Notes: generated by a model not told the origin, from the sequence alone. Counted from the first letter of the stretch, positions 1 to 8,882 are shown. The stretch: DNA of 64,000 nucleotides from Vibrio sp. JPW-9-11-11 (GCF_013369335.1 NZ_SZQJ01000036.1:496001-560000); one strand, 5' to 3'. Made by a program: numbers and translations.

Positions 1-1
1 A

Positions 2-1006
2 ATTGATACGTTGCTCGGGCCTGGGATCAATATTCATCGTCATCCGTTAAATGGGCGTAATTTTGAATATTTCTCTGAAGATCCTTTGATGGCAGGCACT
101 ATGGCCGCTGCGCAAACCTCAGGTTTAAAAGAGGCAGGAGTGAGCGGGACCATCAAGCACTATGCGGCCAATGACCAAGAAACCGCTCGTGTCGATGTCG
201 ACAGTGTCATGTCGCAACGCGCACTTCGCGAAGTGCATATTAAGGCCTTTGAGATGGCGGTTAAAGAGGGCGGTGCCACTACCATCATGACCGCGTATAA
301 CCCAGTGAATGGACATTGGGCGGCGTCCAACTTCGACCTTAACACGACGCTTTTGCGCCAAGAGTGGGGGTATCAAGGGATTGTGATGACCGATTGGTGG
401 GCCAAGATGAACAATCCCATCTTGGCAGGAAAAGAGGCCAAAACCTTCACCTCATTTATGATTCGTTCGCAAAACGACTTGTATATGGTAGTGGAAAACG
501 ATGGCGCGAAAGCCAATGCGATGGGTGACGATACGCTTGAGGCGTTAGAAAAAGGCACACTTGAACTCGGTGAGTTGCAGCGCTGCGCAATGAACATTTG
601 TCGTTTTATCCTCGATACACCTGCAATGGCGCGTCCACTGGTCGCCTATGATCCTGTTAAGTTTTTTGCGGCTCAAACGGAGAATAAAACCGATGCCTTG
701 GCAATCACAGAGCCACTGCAAATCGAGAGTAAGACCAATACACGAGTGACGTTTAGAGTGGATCAAGCGGGTATTTATCAATGCTTTGCTGATGTGAGCT
801 ATGAGCGTGATTCTTTGGCTCAGTCGGCGTGCAGTTTGTGGCTCAATGGTGAGTTTAGCCAAACTCTGCCGACCAATGGCACGGATGGCAAGATGGTGCG
901 AGTGGAGGGTTTGAAAGTGCGATTAGAGCCGGGTATTTATCATCTTGCTGTCGACTTCGTCAAACCGGGATTACTGCTCAAACAGTTAGAGTGGATTCAA
1001 GACTAG
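2..1006 (+). CDS. Glycoside hydrolase family 3 beta-glucosidase, 3' part (5' end outside window)
   Basis: The reading frame is open from the left window edge, so this is the C-terminal part of a longer gene. The visible protein begins inside the GH3 barrel: GPGINIHRHPLNGRNFEYFSE is the substrate-side loop typical of the family, KHYAANDQE follows, and VMTDWWA carries the aspartate (codon 392-394) at the position of the GH3 catalytic nucleophile. The last ~110 residues form a beta-rich tail that looks like a carbohydrate-binding module. GH3 enzymes remove terminal beta-linked sugars from oligosaccharides; the exact substrate cannot be read here. The gene ends at a hairpin terminator and faces the convergent SgrR-type regulator, which would suit a sugar-use locus. 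Whether a signal peptide exists cannot be seen. Confidence 0.88.
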   Translation: MDTLLGPGINIHRHPLNGRNFEYFSEDPLMAGTMAAAQTSGLKEAGVSGTIKHYAANDQETARVDVDSVMSQRALREVHIKAFEMAVKEGGATTIMTAYNPVNGHWAASNFDLNTTLLRQEWGYQGIVMTDWWAKMNNPILAGKEAKTFTSFMIRSQNDLYMVVENDGAKANAMGDDTLEALEKGTLELGELQRCAMNICRFILDTPAMARPLVAYDPVKFFAAQTENKTDALAITEPLQIESKTNTRVTFRVDQAGIYQCFADVSYERDSLAQSACSLWLNGEFSQTLPTNGTDGKMVRVEGLKVRLEPGIYHLAVDFVKPGLLLKQLEWIQD

Positions 1007-1014
1007 AAAACAAC

Positions 1015-1040
1015 CAGGCCCTTATCACAAGGGCCTGTTT
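1015..1040. terminator. Hairpin terminator between GH3 gene and SgrR-type gene
   Basis: A perfect 9-bp stem (CAGGCCCTT at 1015-1023, AAGGGCCTG at 1029-1037) with a 5-nt loop is followed by T-rich sequence on the + strand. It lies between two convergent genes and may stop transcription from both sides; the T-tract is better on the + strand. Confidence 0.75.
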
Positions 1041-1081
1041 ACTTTCTCTTTGCCTGAGTGTTTACAACCACTGAGTGTAAA

Positions 1082-2833
1082 TTAATCACTCGACCAAACA
1101 TTTTTGATATCGGGCCATCCCCAGTTGGTTAACGCGACGTCTTTTAGTACGCCTTGAAAGCGCAATGTTTGACGGTGATGAAAGAGTGGTGACAACCAAA
1201 ACTGGTTGATCAGAGCCGAGGCAATGGGCTCGAGCGCGTCTAAATAGTCACATAACTTGGTTTCGGCCCGCAACTGATTGAGTCGTTCGAGCAGCCATAC
1301 TCTTGAATGTTCACCGATGCAGCGCTGGATAATAGGGTTGTGGTACAGGCTATTAAAGGCAGAGGCATGGCGGTTATCATCTAGGTTGATATTGGTGATG
1401 ATCAGCGACTCTGCCAGTTGACCGGTCACTGAAAGATGGGTGAGTTGGCGATAGCTGTAACTGTTAATCGTCACGTCGACGCCTAAGTGTTCCAGCAAGT
1501 GCTTTACCGCTAGTGCACAGCCATGCAGTGAGCTGTAATCATAAATCGCAATATCAAGCTTGTTTGGGAGGGCGCTATGTGGCATTTCGGGGCGAGTGAT
1601 TTTGTGCCAAATAGGCAGCAGGTTGCTGGCTAACTCACAACCGAACAGTTGGTCACTTTGCTCTAAATAGCGGTAAACGCTTTCAGGAGTGATAAAGGTA
1701 GAGAGAAAACGGCGCTGTGTATCATTTAATACCGTCTTGGCACATTGATTAAATAGGATAAACAAGCAGCCATCTTCGGTACGACTTTGCTTCACTTCAG
1801 GGTCAATGGTTTCGCTGACAGCATGAGACACATAGTAGTTCGGCTGTTGGCTTAAGCTCGCGCCTGGTTGATTGGTTTCAATTTGCTTATCACATAGCTC
1901 GCTTTCATCGAGGTGCCAAATGGTGACTTGATCCGTTAATGCCCGACAGGCGTAGTAGCGGTCAAACGCTTTGAGACACAGTTTGGTTTCGGAATGTTCC
2001 GTCACTTCAAAGGGGCCTGAGCCTATGACCATCATGGAAGTGGCTTGGTTGACTTGGTTTGGTGGCTGTATGGAGTATTTGACCCCTGAAATGAGTCCGC
2101 CAAACCCTTGGTCTGGTGAGTTGAGCTGAAACACTACTTTATTGGGGCTGGGCGAGTAGACGCGGGCTAAATGGTTGAGCTCACTTTGGTAGTCGTCTAA
2201 TTGAGTCAACTGATTAAAAAGTTCGACAATGCACTGGGCTGTAATCGGACTATTGTCGTGAAACATCAAACTGGGACGCAGAAAGAAAGACCATTCGAGT
2301 GAGCTTTCATCATAGTGCCAATGATGAGCAAGTTGCGGCTCTAGCTCGCCGTCACTGCGACTAGAAACAAGACAGCAGTATACTTGGCGCAACAAGTAAC
2401 GTTCACTTGACCGTTGCAGTTGATGAGGGACTAAGCGTTCAAACGCCCGCTTATAGGTCAGTTGGATATGCAGCAGGCCTTCTCTTAATGTTGCCCCTGA
2501 AGTGCTTTGTAGTAATCGCCCAAATGCCACTTGGTCATGGTCGAGCAGAGAGAGGGCTTTTTCATACTGTCCTTGCCTGATCCTTTCGCTTGCCAATTGA
2601 CGTTTTAGTTCGTCAATGGGCTGGTGGAGTCGCAATGTCGAGCGTTGGTTACGGCCAGGTTTAGGTTGCCAGTTGAGCCAGCCTAGCTGTTGCATCTGAT
2701 TCAATAAGTTGCGTGCATGACGAGGGCTGGTACAAAGAATGTTTGCCACCTCGGGTAGTGTGGTTTTGATATCGCTGCCCAGGTTAACATCGATCATTCG
2801 AGTGTAATAACGGAGTAAGTTGATGTCCGACAT
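1082..2833 (-). CDS. SgrR-family transcriptional regulator (winged helix plus solute-binding domain)
   Basis: A 583-residue protein with an N-terminal winged-helix DNA-binding region (about residues 1-110, including LPEVANILCTSPRHARNLL) fused to a long C-terminal domain resembling periplasmic oligopeptide-binding proteins (SBP family 5, about 160-580). This architecture and length match E. coli SgrR (about 550 aa), which senses sugar-phosphate stress and activates the divergent small RNA gene sgrS. There is no signal peptide, so the binding domain is used inside the cell. The ATG lies next to a long divergent intergenic region that contains a candidate small RNA on the opposite strand. The neighbouring GH3 gene suggests a carbohydrate signal. 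Family assignment is firm; the ligand and targets are unknown, so no gene symbol is given. Confidence 0.85.
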   Translation of the reverse strand: MSDINLLRYYTRMIDVNLGSDIKTTLPEVANILCTSPRHARNLLNQMQQLGWLNWQPKPGRNQRSTLRLHQPIDELKRQLASERIRQGQYEKALSLLDHDQVAFGRLLQSTSGATLREGLLHIQLTYKRAFERLVPHQLQRSSERYLLRQVYCCLVSSRSDGELEPQLAHHWHYDESSLEWSFFLRPSLMFHDNSPITAQCIVELFNQLTQLDDYQSELNHLARVYSPSPNKVVFQLNSPDQGFGGLISGVKYSIQPPNQVNQATSMMVIGSGPFEVTEHSETKLCLKAFDRYYACRALTDQVTIWHLDESELCDKQIETNQPGASLSQQPNYYVSHAVSETIDPEVKQSRTEDGCLFILFNQCAKTVLNDTQRRFLSTFITPESVYRYLEQSDQLFGCELASNLLPIWHKITRPEMPHSALPNKLDIAIYDYSSLHGCALAVKHLLEHLGVDVTINSYSYRQLTHLSVTGQLAESLIITNINLDDNRHASAFNSLYHNPIIQRCIGEHSRVWLLERLNQLRAETKLCDYLDALEPIASALINQFWLSPLFHHRQTLRFQGVLKDVALTNWGWPDIKNVWSSD

Positions 2834-2977
2834 AAAACATTTCCATACTAAGAAGAGTCGACGCTAAATTGTTTCCTATTTTATCCGATAAATGGTGCTT
2901 TTAGGCTGCTTGAAGACAAATTTTGAATAAATAAGGAAGCTTTTTGGTGTAAGGCTAACTGTTTTTACATTCCGTGT

Positions 2978-3076
2978 TCAATGGCACACTGTGGACTGCT
3001 GACTTCGGTGAGCGGACGCAGCACCATTGAACTATGCTCCTGTCCCCCAACAACAGATCATTGGTGCTGCGTTTTT
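2978..3076 (+). ncRNA. Candidate small RNA divergent from the SgrR-type gene
   Basis: The 346-nt gap before the aldehyde dehydrogenase holds two stacked hairpins. The first (2998-3013) has an imperfect stem closed by a UUCG tetraloop. The second pairs 3016-3030 with 3058-3072 (11 bp perfect, one U-U mismatch, 3 more bp) and runs straight into TTTTT at 3072-3076, so it is a strong + strand terminator. Its large loop contains a C-rich stretch (CCCCC at 3044-3048). A possible promoter is TTGGTG (2944-2949), 16-nt spacer, TACATT (2966-2971), giving an RNA of about 100 nt. There is no gene upstream on this strand that the terminator could serve. Position next to an SgrR-type gene recalls sgrR/sgrS, but no SgrS seed or SgrT ORF is recognised. 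Confidence 0.5.
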
Positions 3077-3179
3077 ATGCCAAGGTCATGTTCTCGTCAT
3101 TTACCCGATCCACCGACGCGACATTAGAGTAAAAACTTACTACTATGATGAACATTCTCTTATCGATGGGTGAGTGGTG

Positions 3180-4619
3180 ATGATGGAAAAAGTGGTTGAT
3201 TTAAATCGCTGGCATAAAGAGCATGTTAAGAATGAGCAAGAGCTCAAACAACTGTTTGATGAGGTAGGGACTCACTATCACAATGACCCTTACCCTAGCT
3301 ATGAACAGCGACGTTCGTTACTGATTTCGTTAAAAACACAACTGCTCGAGCGCCGACAAGATTTTGTGTTGGCTTTACAGCAGGACTATGGATACCGCAG
3401 TGATTTCGATAGCTTGATCAGTGACATGCTACCTGCAATCAACCATCTCAACTACACGATAAAACACCTCAAGCGATGGTTGAAGCCCAGTCGCCGTAAA
3501 GCTGGATTGTTGCTGGCGCCTTCAAGCATTAAGGTGGAGTTTCAGCCGGTTGGTGTTGTTGGCGTGATTGTGCCTTGGAACTTTCCTATTTTTCTCAGCA
3601 TTGGTCCGATTGTCACCGCTTTGGCGGCGGGAAATCGTGTGATGGTCAAGTTGAGTGAGTATACGCCTCATACCAACAAAGTGTTGTGCGAAGTTTGTGC
3701 ATCGATTGCGGAACACGTGTTCCCTGTCGAAGGAGAAACAGAGATTGCCCAGTCTTTCTCCGCGTTACCATTCGATCACTTACTTTTTACTGGCTCAACT
3801 CAGGTAGGACGTTTAGTCGGTCAGGCGGCCGCGAAAAACCTAACACCCGTCACGCTGGAGCTAGGAGGAAAATCACCGGTAGTGATCGCAGAAGATGCGG
3901 ATATCGAGCGAGCCGTTGATGCGGTATTGATGGGAAAATCCATCAACGCTGGGCAGATCTGTGTCGCGCCCGATTACGTTTTAGTACCACAAGGCAAAGA
4001 GCTCAAGTTCATCAATAGTTATCTTGACAAGTACCGCCAGCGCTTCGTGAAGCGAGGCAAGCTCGACACAGTGACGCAGATAATCAATTTGGCCCAATTT
4101 CAGCGTCTGCATAGTTACCTCAAAGATGCCAAGCAACAGGGCGCGACCCTGCACACTCTAGAGGACTTGGAGTTAACCGAGCGACAAATGGTGCCTCATT
4201 TGGTTACTGGTGTCACCGACAACATGTTGTTGATGCAAGAGGAGATCTTTGGACCGATCCTTCCTGTGATTGGTTATCGTCATCTCAATGAGGTGTTTTC
4301 AATCATTAATGCGCGTCCGCGTCCTTTGGCACTCTATCTGATGTCTGATGACAGCATGCTAAGGCAACGAGTGATTGCTGAAACTCACAGTGGCGGGGTT
4401 GTGATTAATGACACTTTACTGCACGTAGCCGCAGAAGATGCGCCATTTGGCGGAATCGGTGACTCTGGAATAGGCCATTACCACGGAGAAGAGGGGTTTC
4501 GTCGATTGTCACACGCAAAAACGGTGGTAACTACTCCTGCCTGGTTGCCACGTAGTCAGTGGTTGCTTCGCTATCCCAAGCTGTTGGTTGGGGTGTTATC
4601 TAAATTGTTTCTTCGATAA
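3180..4619 (+). CDS. Aldehyde dehydrogenase, coniferyl-aldehyde dehydrogenase type
   Basis: A complete NAD(P)-dependent aldehyde dehydrogenase of about 479 residues. The fold is marked by VIVPWNFPIFL (cofactor site), LLFTGSTQVGR, the catalytic glutamate in TLELGGKSP and the catalytic cysteine in NAGQICVAPDYVL. The IC(V/I)APDY sequence and the hydrophobic C-terminal tail (LLRYPKLLVGVLSKLFL) are typical of the CalB/fatty-aldehyde subgroup, which oxidises aromatic or long-chain aldehydes. Four in-frame start codons occur in a row (GTG, GTG, ATG, ATG from 3174); GGGTGAG at 3168-3174 best places the start at ATG 3180 or 3183. It stands alone downstream of the candidate small RNA. The true substrate is not readable from sequence. 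Confidence 0.88.
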   Translation: MMEKVVDLNRWHKEHVKNEQELKQLFDEVGTHYHNDPYPSYEQRRSLLISLKTQLLERRQDFVLALQQDYGYRSDFDSLISDMLPAINHLNYTIKHLKRWLKPSRRKAGLLLAPSSIKVEFQPVGVVGVIVPWNFPIFLSIGPIVTALAAGNRVMVKLSEYTPHTNKVLCEVCASIAEHVFPVEGETEIAQSFSALPFDHLLFTGSTQVGRLVGQAAAKNLTPVTLELGGKSPVVIAEDADIERAVDAVLMGKSINAGQICVAPDYVLVPQGKELKFINSYLDKYRQRFVKRGKLDTVTQIINLAQFQRLHSYLKDAKQQGATLHTLEDLELTERQMVPHLVTGVTDNMLLMQEEIFGPILPVIGYRHLNEVFSIINARPRPLALYLMSDDSMLRQRVIAETHSGGVVINDTLLHVAAEDAPFGGIGDSGIGHYHGEEGFRRLSHAKTVVTTPAWLPRSQWLLRYPKLLVGVLSKLFLR

Positions 4620-4795
4620 ACACGTTGGCTCTCAAGTGATAGCGCTGATTTGGCTGGCATAGCTTGGTTGAGTGAGGCATTTAACGCCTTTTCGTTGCCG
4701 CATAATTTATCCTGTCGTGGGCGTTAGATCACCAAGTCCCGATTTGTTGTTTATACTGATAGAGAAGGTAACAGCCTGTTGCGAGGAACACGGAT

Positions 4796-4969
4796 ATGGA
4801 ACTACGTAATGAACGCGGTGAGGTGACTCAAGTGGCCGACAACCTCACTATCAAAGAAGTGCTTGAAATGGGGTATTCGATTGAGCTCTGTGACACCGCC
4901 TATGACCCTAACGAACACTGGGTTGCAGACGCTGATAGCCAAGACCGAGGCGAATTTCCCGAAAGTTAG
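4796..4969 (+). CDS. Small conserved-looking protein of unknown function, 57 aa
   Basis: A 57-codon ORF preceded by GAGGA (4782-4786), nine bases before ATG, and followed by a strong terminator. The protein starts MELRNERGEVTQVADNL and is acidic, without a signal peptide, membrane segment or cysteine pair (one Cys only). I do not recognise the family. Support comes from the ribosome-binding site, the tidy fit between a 180-nt upstream gap and the terminator, and the absence of any other gene on this strand here. The 4620-4795 gap has AT-rich sequence that could hold its promoter. Confidence 0.55.
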   Translation: MELRNERGEVTQVADNLTIKEVLEMGYSIELCDTAYDPNEHWVADADSQDRGEFPES

Positions 4970-4992
4970 CCAATCAAGGATGCGCGCCCAAT

Positions 4993-5023
4993 AAAAAATC
5001 CGAGCCAATAGCTCGGATTTTTT
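4993..5023. terminator. Bidirectional terminator, 57-aa gene / nagB
   Basis: AATCCGAGC (4997-5005) pairs perfectly with GCTCGGATT (5011-5019) around a 5-nt loop, with an A-run on the left and a T-run on the right, so it can end transcription in both directions between convergent genes. Confidence 0.88.
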
Positions 5024-5042
5024 GATAAAACCGCAGTAGTAC

Positions 5043-5843
5043 TTAGAAACCTTCGATGTTCTTCGCTTCTAGCTCTTTAAAGTACTTCACCGTCTTCACT
5101 TTAAGCTCTTGTTGAGCAGGCTCGTCACATACGATAACGGCTTTCGGGTGTAGTTGCAGTGCAGAAACCGTCCAAAGGTGGTTCACGCTGCCTTCGACGG
5201 CCGCTTCTAGCGCCAATGCTTTATTGTGGCCAGTAACAAGAATCATCACTTCTTCTGAGTCAAGCAATGTGCCTACCCCGATAGTAAGTGCGTACTTAGG
5301 CACTTGTTCAATATCGCCATCAAAGAAGCGAGAGTTCGCGATACGTGTGTCTTCAGTCAAAGTCTTAATACGAGTGCGTGAAGAGAGTGAAGAAGCTGGC
5401 TCGTTGAACGCGATATGACCATCGTTACCCACGCCGCCCATGAACAAGTTAATCTTACCGTAAGACTTGATCTTATCTTCGTAGCGCTGACACTCGATGT
5501 CGTTGTCTTCGGCATTACCATTAAGCAAGTTGATGTTTTCTTCTTGGATATCGATGTGATTGAAGAAGTTGTTGTACATAAACGAACGGTATGACTCTGG
5601 GTGATCAGCAGGAATGCCAATGTACTCATCCATGTTAAACGTGACAACGTGTTTAAAGCTCACTTCGCCAGCCTGATGCATTTCGATCAAGGCTTTGTAT
5701 GTCGAAAGCGGTGTGCCACCGGTTGGCAAGCCTAATACAAAAGGACGCTCTGCGGTAGGTTTGAAGTCGTTGATGCGTTTTACAATGTGTGCTGCTGCCC
5801 ACTTACCGACTTGTGCGGCTTTGTTTAATGGGATAAGTCTCAT
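5043..5843 (-). CDS. nagB: Glucosamine-6-phosphate deaminase
   Basis: 266 residues, the normal NagB length. It converts glucosamine-6-phosphate to fructose-6-phosphate plus ammonia, feeding amino sugars from chitin and the cell wall into glycolysis. Diagnostic parts are LGLPTGGTPL (phosphate site), FNMDEYIGI with the catalytic Asp, GGVGNDGHIAFNEPASS with the active-site Asp/His and SRTR near the allosteric site. Its 373-nt upstream region contains an AT-rich dyad that could be a NagC-type operator. In this window it stands alone, without nagA, nagE or nagC. The presence of a secreted chitinase ten kilobases away fits growth on chitin. Confidence 0.97.
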   Translation of the reverse strand: MRLIPLNKAAQVGKWAAAHIVKRINDFKPTAERPFVLGLPTGGTPLSTYKALIEMHQAGEVSFKHVVTFNMDEYIGIPADHPESYRSFMYNNFFNHIDIQEENINLLNGNAEDNDIECQRYEDKIKSYGKINLFMGGVGNDGHIAFNEPASSLSSRTRIKTLTEDTRIANSRFFDGDIEQVPKYALTIGVGTLLDSEEVMILVTGHNKALALEAAVEGSVNHLWTVSALQLHPKAVIVCDEPAQQELKVKTVKYFKELEAKNIEGF

Positions 5844-5883
5844 TTTCTGCCCCTAATATTGGAATTTATGATGCTCTGAAACA

Positions 5884-5904
5884 TTAATTCGCATTATAAA
5901 ATAA
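5884..5904 (-). promoter_or_regulatory. Possible NagC-type operator dyad upstream of nagB
   Basis: TTAATTCGCATTATAAAATAA is an imperfect AT-rich dyad (TTA.TT at one end, AA.TAA at the other) about 40 bp before the nagB start. NagC sites have this general form, but the match is loose and many AT-rich sequences would score similarly. Confidence 0.3.
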
Positions 5905-6216
5905 GTTGTTCGTTTGCGCTATTGTTTTCGGTCAACTTTTCCCTACTTAATGCCTATCGCGAGTGTATTGGGCAAAAATAGCGTCACTGTTGACTAAAAT
6001 AGTAGTAGTCCATGGTTGAAAAATCGAAAAAATTTTGCCGAAAAAATAAGACATCGCCATTCATAGCAAGCATTTATTCTAGCTTGTGAACTGCATTACA
6101 CAGCCTCAAGGTATAGCAGTATGTGGTCGGTTTGTTATGAGGTATGATGGGTAAGCTCAAATATTTGAGTAAGCGGCCGATATTTAGATTAGTAACAGAA
6201 CGAAAAAGATTATCGA
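5905..6216. other. Intergenic region between nagB and the Sel1-repeat gene
   Basis: Holds the divergent promoters. The only clear structure is a 14-bp perfect palindrome, CTCAAATATTTGAG (6156-6169), about 50 bp before the Sel1 gene, which could be an operator. No ORF or RNA signal was recognised. Confidence 0.4.
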
Positions 6217-7398
6217 ATGAATATTATTGGGATCGCGATTGGCGCGACCGGTTTATTGCTACTGTGCATGTTTATGTGGATGTTAGCACTCTCTCTGCGT
6301 AAGAAACGCATAGATCAAGAACGCAAGGAACGCGAAATCGCGTTTCGTAAAGCGTTAGAAAAAAATCGTCAACAAGAGCAAGAAGACCGCGTTCAGAAAG
6401 CAGAACAGGGCCATATACCGACCATTCTTTATTTAGCCAAAGAGGCGGAGAGAGCGAGGCTAAAAGAGGCACTATACTGGTATACCAAAGCCGCCAAGCT
6501 CGACAGTGTCACTGGCATGTACGGTGTGGTGCGTCTGAGTAATAAAATGAAGCAAGACTTGGTGCTTAAAGAGCAAGCGAAGTTTTGGCAAACGGCGATC
6601 GCTGCCCTCGAAGGCAGTTTACCCCAGATGTATGAGATGGCGTTGGCGCTGTTTAATGGTCGCGGCACTGAAGTGAATGTAACCAAAGCGATTGAGATCA
6701 TGGAGTCGGCTGCTGAGCAAAGCTATGTTGATGCCATTATTTTTCTTGGCGATTGGTGGATTTCACCTAATAACTCAAACAAGAACCCCACCAAATCTAG
6801 CGAATATTATCACCATGCTGCGACTCTAAAGAGTAATGAAGGACGGATGAAGCTGGGCTTGAATTACATCAAAGGGGTTGGCGTCCCATTTGATTTTGAG
6901 CGAGGGTGTTACTGGATAGAGCGCGCAGCGGAAAAAGGTCACCTTGAAGCTATGTATAGGGCCGGTGAAACCTGGATGGAGCAGCGCCCGAACGGCAACG
7001 CGATTGCCTACATCTGGTTGTTTCTCGCCGCTCAACTTGGCTATGAACCGGCGCGAAATCTGCGAGATCAAGTAGCACTGAATATCGGGGTGGATACCGT
7101 GGTTGGTTTACAAAGCTTGGCTAAACCGATCATTAAGAAAATTCGTGAACGCAAAGTGAGTAAACACTCGATCATCAAAGCGCTTAACCGCCTCTATAAG
7201 CGGCAAATTCCTATTGATGAAAATAGCCGTGCTACCAGCGTCGAGTCGTTAAACTCAACCGCTGAAGTCGAAGAGGTGGCGACGGTGCCGCCTGCTGAAG
7301 TGATGGATGAGTTGCTTGAAGAAGCCGAAACGCAACCTGAGAGTGGACAAAGCGGTGAACGACTTGACTTTTCCCAGTCTCCGATTGATAAACACTAA
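6217..7398 (+). CDS. Membrane-anchored Sel1-repeat protein
   Basis: 393 residues. Residues 1-28 form one hydrophobic segment (IIGIAIGATGLLLLCMFMWML) followed by a positively charged stretch and a short coiled coil rich in Lys, Glu and Gln (30-65). From about 75 to 290 come Sel1/TPR-like helical repeats, recognisable by A..W....A..G...A and by FNGRGTEVNVTKAIEIMESAAEQ and YIKGVGVPFDFERGCYWIERAAEKGH. The tail (310-393) is acidic and probably unfolded. Sel1 repeats are protein-binding scaffolds; the anchor predicts an inner-membrane protein with the repeats in the cytoplasm. The ribosome-binding site is weak. The partner is unknown. Confidence 0.8.
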   Translation: MNIIGIAIGATGLLLLCMFMWMLALSLRKKRIDQERKEREIAFRKALEKNRQQEQEDRVQKAEQGHIPTILYLAKEAERARLKEALYWYTKAAKLDSVTGMYGVVRLSNKMKQDLVLKEQAKFWQTAIAALEGSLPQMYEMALALFNGRGTEVNVTKAIEIMESAAEQSYVDAIIFLGDWWISPNNSNKNPTKSSEYYHHAATLKSNEGRMKLGLNYIKGVGVPFDFERGCYWIERAAEKGHLEAMYRAGETWMEQRPNGNAIAYIWLFLAAQLGYEPARNLRDQVALNIGVDTVVGLQSLAKPIIKKIRERKVSKHSIIKALNRLYKRQIPIDENSRATSVESLNSTAEVEEVATVPPAEVMDELLEEAETQPESGQSGERLDFSQSPIDKH

Positions 7399-7407
7399 AC
7401 TAGAGTC

Positions 7408-7443
7408 AAAAAAAAGGCCTCGTCATCGACGAGGCCTTTTTTA
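7408..7443. terminator. Bidirectional terminator, Sel1 gene / sstT
   Basis: An 11-bp perfect stem (AAGGCCTCGTC at 7414-7424, GACGAGGCCTT at 7428-7438) with A-run before and T-run after sits between two convergent genes. Confidence 0.9.
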
Positions 7444-7462
7444 TCGACTTAGCACAGCTAAG

Positions 7463-8680
7463 CTACTTTACCTGTTTATGTTTCGCTTTACATACCGCAG
7501 CGGTAAAAACGACGTCAGTTGAGCTGTTTAGCGCCGTTTCTGCAGAGTCTTGCACGACACCAATAATAAAGCCGACCGCTACCACTTGCATTGCAATCTC
7601 ATTAGGAATACCAAATAGACCACACGCGAGTGGAATTAATAGTAGCGAACCACCTGCAACCCCAGAAGCGCCACAAGCCGAAACCGCCGCAACAATGCTG
7701 AGTAGCAGAGCTGTCAGTAAATCCACTTCGATACCCATGGTGTGAACCGCGGCGAGTGTCAGAGTCGTAATCGTGATCGCGGCACCCGCCATATTGATGG
7801 TTGCGCCGAGTGGAATCGAAACTGAGTAGGTATCTTCATCAAGCTTTAGCTTTTCACACAATGCCATGTTGACCGGAATGTTAGCGGCACTTGAGCGAGT
7901 GAAAAAGGCGGTCACACCACTCTCGCGCAGACATTGCAGTACCAATGGGTATGGGTTTTCGCCAGTTTTGACATACACAATGATTGGGTTAACCACTAGA
8001 GCGATAAAGAGCATTGAGCTGAGTAGCACTACCAGCAGTTGAGCGTAACCAGCCAGTGCATCAAAGCCTGTCGTCGCCAGTGTGGAAGCCACAAGGCCAA
8101 AAATACCAAACGGCGCTAAGCGAATGATGAAACGGACGATTTGCGATACACCGTGGCTCAAATCTTCAAACACGGCTTTTGTCGTCCCTGACGCGTGGTG
8201 TAGCGCTAAACCTAACCCGACAGCCCAAGCAAGAATACCGATGTAGTTGGCACTCATGAGCGCGTTAACAGGGTTGTCGACCAGCTTAAACAGCAAGGTG
8301 TTGAGAACTTCTGCGATGCCTTGCGGGGGCGTTGCGCCTTCGGCACCAGAAACCAAAGTCAATGTGGTCGGGAATAGGAAGCTAAGTACTACTGCGGTCA
8401 GTGCGGCAGTAAAGGTACCGAAAAGGTAAAGAACCACAATTGGGCGCATATAGGTATGCTGGTTTTTTTTCTGGTTGGCGATAGACGCGGCCACCAAAAT
8501 AAAGACTAAGATCGGTGCTACGGCTTTTAGCGCACCAACGAACAGGCTTCCAAGTAGTCCAACACTCTGGGCGTGATCTGGGGAGACAGTCGCTAGACCA
8601 ACACCAAGAATGATGCCGGCTAGGATCTGCAAAACCAAATTACCGCGCGCAAAGCGTGCAATAAGTGAGTTGTGTTGCAT
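7463..8680 (-). CDS. sstT: Sodium/serine-threonine symporter
   Basis: 405 residues with eight to nine hydrophobic segments and the re-entrant loops of the dicarboxylate/amino acid:cation symporter family. Strong marks are TRSSAANIPVNMALCEKL and SVSIPLGATINMAGAAITI, which contain the substrate- and sodium-binding residues, plus the SstT-like N-terminus LIARFARGNLVLQILAGIILG. It imports L-serine and L-threonine with Na+. Start ATG at 8680 has AGGGAT upstream. A dyad (TATCGAG 8728-8734, CTCGATA 8742-8748) lies about 50-70 bp upstream and may be a regulatory site or a leader hairpin. It is a single-gene unit ended by a shared terminator. Confidence 0.95.
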   Translation of the reverse strand: MQHNSLIARFARGNLVLQILAGIILGVGLATVSPDHAQSVGLLGSLFVGALKAVAPILVFILVAASIANQKKNQHTYMRPIVVLYLFGTFTAALTAVVLSFLFPTTLTLVSGAEGATPPQGIAEVLNTLLFKLVDNPVNALMSANYIGILAWAVGLGLALHHASGTTKAVFEDLSHGVSQIVRFIIRLAPFGIFGLVASTLATTGFDALAGYAQLLVVLLSSMLFIALVVNPIIVYVKTGENPYPLVLQCLRESGVTAFFTRSSAANIPVNMALCEKLKLDEDTYSVSIPLGATINMAGAAITITTLTLAAVHTMGIEVDLLTALLLSIVAAVSACGASGVAGGSLLLIPLACGLFGIPNEIAMQVVAVGFIIGVVQDSAETALNSSTDVVFTAAVCKAKHKQVK

Positions 8681-8727
8681 AGTTATCCCTGCAATGAATA
8701 GTTTTATAGATTTATAGTGATATCAGT

Positions 8728-8748
8728 TATCGAGAACTGTGCTCGATA
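8728..8748 (-). promoter_or_regulatory. Inverted repeat in sstT leader
   Basis: TATCGAG and CTCGATA form a perfect 7-bp inverted repeat with a 7-nt spacer, ending 48 bp before the sstT start. Either an operator or an RNA hairpin is possible; no regulator can be named. Confidence 0.35.
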
Positions 8749-8858
8749 TACTAGCGGCTTGAAATAATGTGTCTATATTTAATTGAAAATTAGCATGAAT
8801 AATTAACTGGGATGATTTTATGTGAATTTTATGTTTTCAATCTGTAGTTGTTTGGTAA

Positions 8859-8882
8859 AAAAAAGGGGCTGACACCCCTTTT
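8859..8882 (-). terminator. Terminator of the RsgA-type gene
   Basis: AAAAGGGG (8861-8868) pairs with CCCCTTTT (8875-8882) and on the minus strand runs into a long T-tract, four bases after the gene's stop. Confidence 0.85.

Noticed and set aside
125..862. Minus-strand ORFs within the GH3 gene
   Set aside because: Overlapping antisense frames of a clear coding region without independent signals.
2840..3080. True SgrS with SgrT
   Set aside because: No SgrT-like ORF or recognisable SgrS pairing region was found, so only a neutral small-RNA candidate is reported.
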